From: Streptomyces sp. JJ36
Lineage (GTDB): Bacteria > Actinomycetota > Actinomycetes > Streptomycetales > Streptomycetaceae
DNA length: 55,459 bases
Reading direction: 5' to 3'
NCBI RefSeq assembly: GCF_021696945.1
Contig: NZ_JACYHE010000038.1
Location: forward strand, 1-55,459
The notes under the pieces were generated by a model. That model was not told the origin of the DNA and ran no database searches. It saw nothing but the letters and a program-made list of their open reading frames with translations. Made by a program: the position numbers and the translations under genes. Positions 24,540 through 31,925 of the stretch are shown in pieces (the first letter of the stretch is position 1; each line of letters starts with the position of its first letter).

Positions 24540-25358
24540 ATGCGAGTTCCGGGGAAACGGCCGCCGGGTTCCGGGCTGCTCCCGCAGGGGACGACGGAGG
24601 ACGTGCGGTCCGGCCGGCCGGAGGTGGCGGTGCTGCCCGTCGGCAGCTTCGAGCAGCACGGGCCGCATCTGCCCCTGATCACCGACACGGTCGTGGCCTG
24701 CGCCGTCGCACGGGAGATCACCGCCGTGCATCCGGTCCACCGCCTGCCGCCGGTGACGATCTCCTGCTCGCACGAGCATGCCGCATGGCCGGGGACGGTG
24801 AGCATCTCCGCCGCGACGCTCCACGCCGTCGTGCGGGACATCGCCACGTCGCTCCGCGAGTCCGGTATCCGGAATCTCGTCCTGGTCAACGGACACGGCG
24901 GAAACTACGTCCTGCGCAACGTGGTACAGGAGGCCGCCGGCACCGGTACCCGGATGGCGCTTTTCCCCGGACCGGCCGACTGGGAATCCGCGCGGCGGCG
25001 AGCGGGCGTGCTCACCCCGGCGGTGGCCGATATGCACGCGGGAGAAGTGGAGACGTCGATCCTGCTGCACGACAGTCCGGAACTGGTGGGCCCGGATTTT
25101 GCGGCCGCGGACTGCCGCGCCGACGACCGGGAGCATCTGCTCACGCTCGGTCTGCGGGCCTACACCGAGTCCGGTGTGGTCGGGTGCCCGTCCCGGGCCA
25201 CCGCCGCGAAGGGAAAGGAATTGCTGGCCGGACTCGCCGATTCCTTCGCCGCGTATTTCTCGCTCCTGGTGCCGGAGCCGGCGGCGGGGGCGCACCAGGA
25301 CACGGCCGCTGCGCCCGGCGGTGCCCGGCGACCCGGCTCCGGCCGGAGGCCGGCGTGA
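24540..25358 (+). CDS. Creatininase-family amidohydrolase, putative FAPy deformylase
   Basis: A 272-residue member of the creatininase fold with the metal site intact: E38, H40 and D49 in GSFEQHGPHLPLITDT, NGHGGN at 117-122 and HAGEVETS at 166-173. The family includes archaeal ArfB, which removes the formyl group from FAPy in riboflavin/F420 biosynthesis. With a formyl-retaining cyclohydrolase next door, a deformylase role on the GTP-derived pyrimidine is the simplest reading. Creatinine or mycofactocin-type substrates are less likely here. GAGGGGCGG precedes the ATG, and the stop overlaps the RibD-like start (GTGA). Confidence 0.78.
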   Translation: MRVPGKRPPGSGLLPQGTTEDVRSGRPEVAVLPVGSFEQHGPHLPLITDTVVACAVAREITAVHPVHRLPPVTISCSHEHAAWPGTVSISAATLHAVVRDIATSLRESGIRNLVLVNGHGGNYVLRNVVQEAAGTGTRMALFPGPADWESARRRAGVLTPAVADMHAGEVETSILLHDSPELVGPDFAAADCRADDREHLLTLGLRAYTESGVVGCPSRATAAKGKELLAGLADSFAAYFSLLVPEPAAGAHQDTAAAPGGARRPGSGRRPA

Positions 25359-26317
25359 CCGCCGGGGCCGGGGGCCGGCCGGCCGGGGTGCTCGGTGCGG
25401 CGCCGGCCTGGGAACGGCTGCGCGGTGTCCGGTCGGCGGCGGACGCCGGGGCCGCCGGGCTGCTGCGGGAGGCGGACGGCCGGTACCGGTGGCGGGACGC
25501 CACCGCGGAAGCCGAGACGCTCGCCGAGCGGTATCTGCCGCTCTGCCTGGCCGGTCCCCGGGTGGTCTTCGCGCAACTGGGGCAGAGCCTGGACGGCTTC
25601 ATCGCGAGCCGGACCGGTGACGCCGACTTCGTCACCGGCGCGGAGGACCGGGAGCATCTGCACCGCCTGCGCGCCCTCGCGGACGCGGTGGTGGTCGGTG
25701 CGGGCACCGCCGTCGCGGACGACCCGCGGCTGACGGTGCGCCACTGTCCCGGCAGGAGCCCGGTGCGGGTGGTCCTCGACCCGCACCGCCGGGTGCCGCC
25801 GCAGCGCCGGGTGTTCACCGACGGGTCAGCGCCCACGCTGTGGATCCGGGGGCCCGGCGGCGACGGTGAGGCGGCTCCGGCCACGCCGGCGACACCGGGC
25901 GTGGAGGTACTGACCCTGCCGGAGGGTGCGTTCGCCCCCGGGCGCCTGGTGCGCGAGCTCGCGCGGCGCGGTCTGGGCCGGGTGCTGGTGGAGGGCGGGG
26001 GCGTCACGGTGTCGCGGTTCCTGCGGGCGGGGGCACTGCACCGGCTCTACCTCACCGTGGCGCCGGTCCTGCTCGGCGACGGCGTCCCCGGGCTCCGTTT
26101 CGCCGGCCCGGAGCGGATGCGGGACGCGCTCCGGCCTCCGCTGCGCCGCACCGTCCTGGGCCAGGACACGCTCTTCGAGCTGGCGCTGGGGACGCCGCAG
26201 TGCGCGGCCGCCCTGGACGAGCAGCACGGCGAGGCCGGGGAGGCTCGCGGCGAGGGCGAGGAGCCCGTACACCACGGCGACGGTCAGCCCCTGCGCGGTG
26301 CCCATCCCCGCCACTGA
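25355..26317 (+). CDS. RibD C-terminal-type pyrimidine reductase
   Basis: A 320-residue protein with the reductase half of RibD and no zinc deaminase half. An N-terminal extension of about 75 residues is followed by VVFAQLGQSLDGFIAS, DAVVVGAGTAVADDPRLTVR, RVVLDPHRRVPP, RVLVEGGGVTVSRFL and LTVAPVLLGDG. These mark the NADPH-binding dihydrofolate-reductase-like fold that reduces the ribose of aminopyrimidine phosphates to ribitol. It follows the creatininase gene with GTGA coupling, so cyclohydrolase, deformylase and reductase form a connected route from GTP. The last 40 residues (after LFELALG) look non-native. They read through the antisense of the convergent flippase gene, and the two frames overlap by 492 bases. 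Confidence 0.8.
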   Translation: MTAGAGGRPAGVLGAAPAWERLRGVRSAADAGAAGLLREADGRYRWRDATAEAETLAERYLPLCLAGPRVVFAQLGQSLDGFIASRTGDADFVTGAEDREHLHRLRALADAVVVGAGTAVADDPRLTVRHCPGRSPVRVVLDPHRRVPPQRRVFTDGSAPTLWIRGPGGDGEAAPATPATPGVEVLTLPEGAFAPGRLVRELARRGLGRVLVEGGGVTVSRFLRAGALHRLYLTVAPVLLGDGVPGLRFAGPERMRDALRPPLRRTVLGQDTLFELALGTPQCAAALDEQHGEAGEARGEGEEPVHHGDGQPLRGAHPRH

Positions 26318-27163
26318 GAAGGCCCAGGCGGTGACGCCCTCCCTGGGCCCCCAGCCGGCGACGTTCAGCGGCAGGGCCATGGCGAGCAGGGCCAGCAGCA
26401 TCAGCGGCAGCAGGTCGGCCGCCGGCGCGGCGACGCCCGCGGCCCGTGCGGCGAGCAGGAACATGCCGAGATGGCCCGCGAGGACCGCGACCGACGTGAG
26501 CACCACGCCCGGCCAGATGCCTCGGCCGAGCAGCCCGCGGCGTGCCTCGGTCAGGGTGGTGCGGAGCACGCGCCGGCAGCGCCGCGCTGCCTGCTGCCCG
26601 CGGAGCCGGAGGGCGCACACCGCCAGGAGGACGGCGAGCAGTGCGGCGCCCAGCGCCGCAACCACGGTGTGCGGGGTGGCCGCCGTGCGGCCGGCGGCCC
26701 GGACGGCCTCCGTGAGGGCCGGTGCCGGCCAGGCGAGCAGCAGCGCCCCGCCCGCCAGGACGAGGACCGCCTGGCCTGCGGTGCGTTCCAGTACGACCGC
26801 GCGGACGCCCCGGCCGACGTCGCCGGCGCCCTGTCCGTGCCGCACCGCGCGGTGCACGTCGCCGAGCACCCCGGCCGGCAGGGCCGCGTTCAGGAAGAGG
26901 GCACGGTAGTAGTCGGCGACCGCCGGGCCCAGGGACAGCCGGAGGTGCAGGCCGCGGGCCACCAGGCACCAGCGCCAGGCGCTGAGCACGGTGGTGAACA
27001 GGCCGATGGCCAGCGCGGCCAGCAGGGTACGGCCGTCGATGCTGCGGAGCCCGTCGAGGAAGGCGCCGGGGCCCTGCCACCAGAGGAGCCCCGCCAGCAG
27101 GGCCGCTCCGGCGAGTGCGCCGCCGCGCCGCCCGGCTGCCCGGCGGAGGGTGCGCCGGGTCAC
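25826..27163 (-). CDS. Flippase-like membrane protein (lysylphosphatidylglycerol synthase TM family)
   Basis: The first 325 or so residues form a polytopic UPF0104/YbhN-type protein (about eight helices; signatures ALFLNAALPAGVLGDVHRA and LPLNVAGWGPREG). This family is found with glycolipid and polyprenyl pathways and is thought to move lipid-linked molecules or to carry out aminoacyl transfer when a synthase domain is attached, which is absent here. The remaining 120 residues are hydrophilic and lie antisense to the RibD-like gene, so a lost stop or sequence error near 26190 is possible. The GTG start at 27163 overlaps the methyltransferase stop. It is the last gene of a coupled four-gene run. 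Confidence 0.75.
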   Translation of the reverse strand: MTRRTLRRAAGRRGGALAGAALLAGLLWWQGPGAFLDGLRSIDGRTLLAALAIGLFTTVLSAWRWCLVARGLHLRLSLGPAVADYYRALFLNAALPAGVLGDVHRAVRHGQGAGDVGRGVRAVVLERTAGQAVLVLAGGALLLAWPAPALTEAVRAAGRTAATPHTVVAALGAALLAVLLAVCALRLRGQQAARRCRRVLRTTLTEARRGLLGRGIWPGVVLTSVAVLAGHLGMFLLAARAAGVAAPAADLLPLMLLALLAMALPLNVAGWGPREGVTAWAFSVAGMGTAQGLTVAVVYGLLALAASLPGLAVLLVQGGRALRRPQRQLEERVLAQDGAAQRRPERVPHPLRAGETEPGDAVAEQDRRHGEVEPVQCPRPQEPRHRDAPALHQHPAQTAPRELAHQAPGGERTLRQGQYLHARCRRRGRSRLTVAAGPPDPQRGR

Positions 27164-28089
27164 GGGGTGTCCCCGGCGGTCCGGGGCAGCGCGAGCAGGT
27201 CGTGGTGGTGCACCACCACGCGCAGGGCGCCTGCCGCGCAGGCGTCCAGCCGGCGCCGCAGCGCGGCGTCGGCGCGCTGCGCCAGGTCCGGACGCTGGTC
27301 GGCGGCGGCGCCGGTCCAGCCCTTCAGCCACTCCGCCGCCAGGGCGGCCTGGCCGGAGCCGAGCCGCCATGGGCTCGCGTGCAGCCGTACGGTCATGCCG
27401 TGCCGCCGGAAGGCGGTGCAGGCCGCTTCCACGGCGTCCGGGCCGAGGAGCCGCCGGCCCTCCGGGTCGGCGCGGCGCTGGTGGGCGTTGAACGCCGCGG
27501 TGAGCACGGTGTCCAGGGGCTCCTCCGGGGTCAGTTCGACGCGTCCGGCGACCGAGAGGGTGAGCAGCGCGGGGCACCTGGCGCCGGCGCAGCTCGCCGC
27601 CAGGTGCTCCACCTCCTCCAGGGTCAGCAGGTCGAGCAGGGCGGAGGCCGTGACCAGCGAGGTGCCGTGGAGGTCGCCGGCGGTGAGCCGGGCGAGGTCC
27701 CCGGCCTCCGTGGTGAGCGTGACCGGGCCGCCGTCGGCGGCGGCCGCGGGTTTCCGTGCGGCGGCCCGGTCGAGCAGCGCGGTGTCGTGGTCGTGCAGGA
27801 TCCAGTGCTGCGGCCCGGGCAGCCGGGGTGCGAGCCAGCGTCCCAGGGAGCCGGTGCCGGAGCCGAGGTCGCGGATCAGCAGCGGTGCGGCCTCCGGTGC
27901 CGTGCTCGCCGGGGCGCGGCGTCCGGCCGGTCGCCGCGCCTGCGGTCCGGCGGGCCCCCGCCGTCCGGTCTGCCGCGCCAGGTGACGCCGCAGCGGCGCC
28001 AGCAGTGCGGCGGCCCGGGCGGCGGCGTCGGCGGGTTCGCGCAGCGCCAGCCAGTCCGGGGCGTAGCGTGGTCGGGTGGCGGGGGTCAT
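27160..28089 (-). CDS. Class I SAM-dependent methyltransferase
   Basis: A 309-residue protein. The SAM-binding motif I is LLIRDLGSGTGSLGRWLA, with an acidic motif II (WILHDHDTALLDRA) and a motif-IV-like SLVTASALLDLLTLEEV. The first 70 residues are Ala/Arg-rich and may be a variable cap. It is coupled by 4-base overlaps to the glycosyltransferase before it and the flippase-like gene after it. The substrate is probably the sugar- or pyrimidine-containing intermediate of this cluster, but that is inference only. Confidence 0.75.
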   Translation of the reverse strand: MTPATRPRYAPDWLALREPADAAARAAALLAPLRRHLARQTGRRGPAGPQARRPAGRRAPASTAPEAAPLLIRDLGSGTGSLGRWLAPRLPGPQHWILHDHDTALLDRAAARKPAAAADGGPVTLTTEAGDLARLTAGDLHGTSLVTASALLDLLTLEEVEHLAASCAGARCPALLTLSVAGRVELTPEEPLDTVLTAAFNAHQRRADPEGRRLLGPDAVEAACTAFRRHGMTVRLHASPWRLGSGQAALAAEWLKGWTGAAADQRPDLAQRADAALRRRLDACAAGALRVVVHHHDLLALPRTAGDTP

Positions 28090-29207
28090 GGCTGCCTCCG
28101 TGGCTCCTGGCGGAGCCGGTCCAGTGCCCCGGCCAGGCTCCGCGCGGTCGTCTCCCAGCCGGCGAGCGCGAGGCGCCGGTCCCGGGCGGCGGCCCGGGCG
28201 CGGTCCTGTTCGCCGGGTTCGCACAGCCAGCGGCGCAGGGCCGCGGTGAGGGCCGCGCGGTCGCCCGGGGGCACCAGGGCTCCCGGCACGCTGCCGCCGG
28301 GTGCCGCGCCGACCGCCTCCGGGAGTCCGCCCACGGCGGAGGCCACCACCGGGACGCCCCGGGCGAGCGCCTCGGTCGCCACCATTCCGTAGGTCTCGGC
28401 GGAGGACGGGAGCACCAGCAGGTCGGCGGCGGCGTAGCTGGCGGACAGCCGGGCGCCGGTCCGGGGCCCCGCGAGATGCACCCGGTCGGCGAGGTCGCAC
28501 TCCGCGATGAGTCCCCGCAGCCGGGCGGCATAGCCGGGGTCGCGGTCCAGTCCGCCCACGCAGACGCAGCTCCACGGCAGGTCGGAGAGGGCCGCGAGGG
28601 ACTCCACCAGGCGCTGCTGGCCCTTCCGCGGGATGACCGCGGCGACGCACAGGAGTCGCGGTACGTCGCCGCTGCCGTGCGCGAGGGGCGCGACGTCGGC
28701 GCCGGGCGCGGCCACATGGACCCGTTCGGGGAGGAGCCCGTGGTGGTCCACCAGGCGGCCCGCGGCCCAGGTGCTGGTCGCCACCACGGCGGCCGCGGCG
28801 CGGAGGGTGCGGCGCTCCCCGAGGTCCAGAATGGTCGCCGATCCCGGGTCGAGTCCCGTCTCGTCCCCCAGCGGCAGGTGCACCAGCACCGCCAGCCGCA
28901 GCCGTTCGGCCTCCGGGACGACGATGTCCGGGGCGGCGCAGGCGACCAGCCCGTCGAGGAGCACCAGGCTCCCGTCTTCCGGTCTGCGGAGTATCCGGGC
29001 CAGTTCGGCGCGTCCGGAGATCCCGGGCCGCGGCCAGCCGCCGCCGGCGAGGTGCTCGTGGACCTGCCAGCCGATCCGGGGCAGGTCCCGGCACACCCTG
29101 CGGTCGTACGCGTTGCCGCCGCTCGGCGCGGACGGGTCGTGGACGCCTTCCGGCATCACCACGTGCACGGTGCGGTCGGGCGGTGCCGCGGCGGCCTCGG
29201 GGTTCAC
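28086..29207 (-). CDS. GT4-family glycosyltransferase
   Basis: A 373-residue GT-B enzyme. The N-terminal half opens with [24 protein letters not shown], where the GGN loop binds the acceptor. The C-terminal half has the nucleotide-sugar motifs [17 protein letters not shown] and the EX7E pair in [14 protein letters not shown]. It retains configuration and uses a nucleotide-activated sugar. It follows the PTPS-like gene with a GTGA overlap and precedes the methyltransferase. It is likely to glycosylate the GTP-derived molecule or a lipid carrier built by the same cluster. Confidence 0.82.
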   Translation of the reverse strand: MNPEAAAAPPDRTVHVVMPEGVHDPSAPSGGNAYDRRVCRDLPRIGWQVHEHLAGGGWPRPGISGRAELARILRRPEDGSLVLLDGLVACAAPDIVVPEAERLRLAVLVHLPLGDETGLDPGSATILDLGERRTLRAAAAVVATSTWAAGRLVDHHGLLPERVHVAAPGADVAPLAHGSGDVPRLLCVAAVIPRKGQQRLVESLAALSDLPWSCVCVGGLDRDPGYAARLRGLIAECDLADRVHLAGPRTGARLSASYAAADLLVLPSSAETYGMVATEALARGVPVVASAVGGLPEAVGAAPGGSVPGALVPPGDRAALTAALRRWLCEPGEQDRARAAARDRRLALAGWETTARSLAGALDRLRQEPRRQP

Positions 29208-29602
29208 AGCGCCCGCTCGTAGCTCGCCCAGGCGAGGTGCGACTCGTGCAGGGTGACCGTGATGCCGGCCAGTCCGCGCGCACCCTCGCCCAGCGCCCCG
29301 GCGTGCACCCGGTCCGCGAGCCGGTCGGCGATCACCTTGGCCAGGAACTCCGTCGAGGTGTTGACCCCGGCGAACGCCGGTTCCTCGTCCAGGTTGCGGT
29401 AGGTCAGTTCGCCGACCACCGCGCCCAGTGCACCGGCGGCCCGGCCGATGTCGACGACGAGGTTGTCGGGGTCGAGTCGGGGACGGCGGAAGGTGGCGTC
29501 CACCACGAAGGTGGCGCCGTGCAGCCGCTGGGCGGGTCCGAAGACCTCGCCGCGGAAGCTGTGGGCGATCATGAGGTGCTCGCGAACGGTGACGCTGAAC
29601 AA
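29204..29602 (-). CDS. Degenerate 6-pyruvoyltetrahydropterin synthase/QueD-like protein
   Basis: A 132-residue T-fold protein. The zinc-type histidines H14 (IAHSF) and H28 (RLHGAT) remain, but the HGH motif is HGA (A30). The catalytic Cys that normally sits four residues before the first His of that motif is A24, and the usual Asp-His pair (LDH) is LTY. The Glu near the C-terminus is kept (LHESHLAW, E120). It therefore cannot run classical PTPS or carboxy-tetrahydropterin chemistry unchanged, and may bind a related pyrimidine or pterin. The start is TTG 29602 with GGAGG 5 bases upstream. It heads the coupled run to the glycosyltransferase. Confidence 0.8.
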   Translation of the reverse strand: MFSVTVREHLMIAHSFRGEVFGPAQRLHGATFVVDATFRRPRLDPDNLVVDIGRAAGALGAVVGELTYRNLDEEPAFAGVNTSTEFLAKVIADRLADRVHAGALGEGARGLAGITVTLHESHLAWASYERAL

Positions 29603-29763
29603 CGGGACCTCCAGGTCGACATACGCCTCCGGCCGCCGGGGCCGATGCCGTGCAGCAGTACGGCCCGCGGGGGCGGCGTGTTCACCGTCCGCCCGGGTTC
29701 CTCACCGTCGCCTGCGCGCCGGCGGGGTGCCGCCGCCGGTTCCGCCCGTGGTGCGGGGCGTGG

Positions 29764-30741
29764 CTACGCCGCGTACCGGACGCGGTGGCACAGTCCGGGG
29801 ATCTCGCCGGCGGCGATACCGGCCAGCGCGGACGGCAGCTCCTCGAAGGCGCATTCGCCGGTGATCAGCGCGTCGAACGCGGGGTCGGCCAGCAGTCCGA
29901 GCGCGAGTGCCAGGCGGTCGGCGTAGGTCCGCCGGGAGCGCCGGGCCGGGGAGACCGTGCCCACCTGGCTGCCCCGCAGGACCAGGCGGCCGGAGTGGAA
30001 GGCCTCCCCCAGCGGCAGCGCGACGCGGCGGTCTCCGTACCAGCTCAGTTCGAGCACCGTGCCTTCCGGCGCGAGCAGTTCCAGCGCCCGGGTGAGGCCC
30101 TCCTCGGTGGCGCTGGCGTGCACCGCGAGGTCGCAGTCGCCGCGGGCTTCGCCGGGGAGCGCGAACTCGGCGCCCAGCGCGGCGGCGACGGAAGCGCGCG
30201 CCGGGTCGGCGTCGATCAACTGGACGCGGACGGCGGGGTAGCGGGCGAGGAGGGCGGCGACGGAGCAGCCGACCATCCCGGCGCCGACGACGGCGACCCG
30301 GTCGCCGAGCAGCGGCGCCGCGTCCCAGAGGGCGTTGACCGCGGTCTCCACCGTCCCGGCCAGTACGGCCCGTTCGGCGGGGACGGTGTCCGGCACCGGG
30401 GTCACGGCGCCGGCCGGGACGACGTACCGGCTCTGGTGCGGGTACAGGCAGAAGACGGTGCGGCCCAGCAGCGGCGGCGGGCCCTCCTCGACCCGGCCGA
30501 CGTTGAGGTAGCCGTACTTGACCGGCCCGGGGAACCCGCCCTCCTGGAAGGGCGCCCGCATCCGGGAGTACTGGCTCTCCGGTACGCCGCCGCGGAAGAC
30601 GAGGCTCTCCGTGCCGCGGCTCACACCGGAGCACAGCGTGCGCACCACGACCTCCCCTTCGGCCGGCTCCGGAAGGGCCTCCTCGCGTATCTCGCCGTGG
30701 CCGGGGGCGCGGAGCCAGAAGGCGTGTGCTTTCCGCGGCAT
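29764..30741 (-). CDS. MDR-superfamily (zinc-type) dehydrogenase
   Basis: A 325-residue medium-chain dehydrogenase/reductase. The N-terminal GroES-like part (VVVRTLCSGVSRGTESLVFRG) lacks the structural-zinc Cys quartet. The Rossmann domain has VAVVGAGMVGCSVAALLARY and an acidic NAD-type LIDADPAR. It resembles the small MDR enzymes found beside PTPS-like genes in actinobacteria. Its substrate is unknown; oxidation or reduction of a side-chain alcohol of the cluster product is plausible. ATG 30741 has GGAGGT upstream, and it is divergent from the CDP-alcohol phosphotransferase across 114 bases. It is 161 bases from the PTPS-like gene in the same direction. Confidence 0.78.
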   Translation of the reverse strand: MPRKAHAFWLRAPGHGEIREEALPEPAEGEVVVRTLCSGVSRGTESLVFRGGVPESQYSRMRAPFQEGGFPGPVKYGYLNVGRVEEGPPPLLGRTVFCLYPHQSRYVVPAGAVTPVPDTVPAERAVLAGTVETAVNALWDAAPLLGDRVAVVGAGMVGCSVAALLARYPAVRVQLIDADPARASVAAALGAEFALPGEARGDCDLAVHASATEEGLTRALELLAPEGTVLELSWYGDRRVALPLGEAFHSGRLVLRGSQVGTVSPARRSRRTYADRLALALGLLADPAFDALITGECAFEELPSALAGIAAGEIPGLCHRVRYAA

Positions 30742-30855
30742 CGGACCTCCGTGGTGAACACCGGGCCGGGCGGGCCCGTTCTGAGGGGCGGAGGGGCCGC
30801 GCCGGAGCGCGGCACCCGACTCTGTCACACAACCGGAGTGCGCAGGAGGTACACC

Positions 30856-31629
30856 GTGGCGCTGAGCGAGACCTACCGGGCGGGGCTGCTGCGTCAGGAG
30901 ACCACCGCGGGGGTGGGCGCGCAACTGCTGCTGCTCGTCCTGCTCACCGCGGTGAGCGGGCTGGGACCGGCGGGCTGGCTGGCCGGCCTGGTCTTCACGG
31001 CCGGTTCCTGGACCCTGCTGGCCCGGGCGCTGGGCCGCTCGGGGAGCGCGTCCTTCGGGCCCGCCAACGGCGTCACGCTGGCCCGGGCCGTCCTGGTCGG
31101 CGGGGTGACGGCACTGGTCGCGGACTCCGTCGTACAGCCGCCGCCGGCCGCCGTGCTGGTGCCGCTCGCCGCCGTCGCGCTGGTGCTGGACGCGGTGGAC
31201 GGCCGGGTCGCCCGCCGTACCGGCACGGTCTCCGCGCTGGGGGCACGCTTCGACATGGAGGTCGACGCCTTCCTCATCCTGGTGCTGAGCGTCCATGTCT
31301 CCCTGTCCCTCGGCCCGTGGGTGCTGCTGACCGGCGCCATGCGGTACGTCTTCGGGCTGGCGGGCGGGGCGCTGCCGTGGCTGCACGGGCCGCTGCCGCC
31401 GAGCACCGCCCGCAAGACGGTGGCCGCCGTGCAGGGCGTCGTCCTGGTCGCGGCCGGCTCCGGCGTCCTCCCCCGCCCGGTCGCCGCGGCGGCTGTCCTG
31501 ACGGCGCTGTCGTTGCTGCTCTGGTCGTTCACCCGGGACGTCGCCTGGCTGTGGCGGGCCGTGGGCCGGGGCCGGGACGTGCGACGGGGTGCTGCGGCCG
31601 GCCGGGAGGGCGTCCGCGGCGGCCGCTGA
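30856..31629 (+). CDS. CDP-alcohol phosphatidyltransferase
   Basis: A 257-residue membrane enzyme with about six helices and the family motif D112-x2-D115-G-x2-A-R-x8-G-x3-D-x3-D (VLDAVDGRVARRTG then ARFDMEVDAF). It transfers a phosphoalcohol from a CDP-linked donor to an acceptor alcohol in phospholipid synthesis. Beside a glycosyltransferase and a flippase-like protein it suggests that the product of this region may be attached to lipid. GTG 30856 with AGGAGGT 5 bases upstream is a strong start. Confidence 0.85.
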   Translation: MALSETYRAGLLRQETTAGVGAQLLLLVLLTAVSGLGPAGWLAGLVFTAGSWTLLARALGRSGSASFGPANGVTLARAVLVGGVTALVADSVVQPPPAAVLVPLAAVALVLDAVDGRVARRTGTVSALGARFDMEVDAFLILVLSVHVSLSLGPWVLLTGAMRYVFGLAGGALPWLHGPLPPSTARKTVAAVQGVVLVAAGSGVLPRPVAAAAVLTALSLLLWSFTRDVAWLWRAVGRGRDVRRGAAAGREGVRGGR

Positions 31630-31925
31630 GCCGGACGCGCCGGCCGGGGCTGCCGGGTGACGCAGACACGCCGGGACGCGCCGTGCGGCGGCCCGGCCAC
31701 GCACGGGACGCGGGTGGGAGCGGCCGGACGGCCGTGCCACGACCGCTTACATGAGACACCGCGCCCGGGGTATCTTCTGAACAGCGGCGAAAGCCGCATT
31801 CCGGACAGAGCCCGGGAGGGGCGTCGACGTGCGGCCGGGCGGCACGAAGTACCGGTTTCCCGGTGCATGCGGGCCTGTCCGTTGCCGTCCACCGCCGTCG
31901 TCGTCGCTGGAGGAAGGTGGGAACC

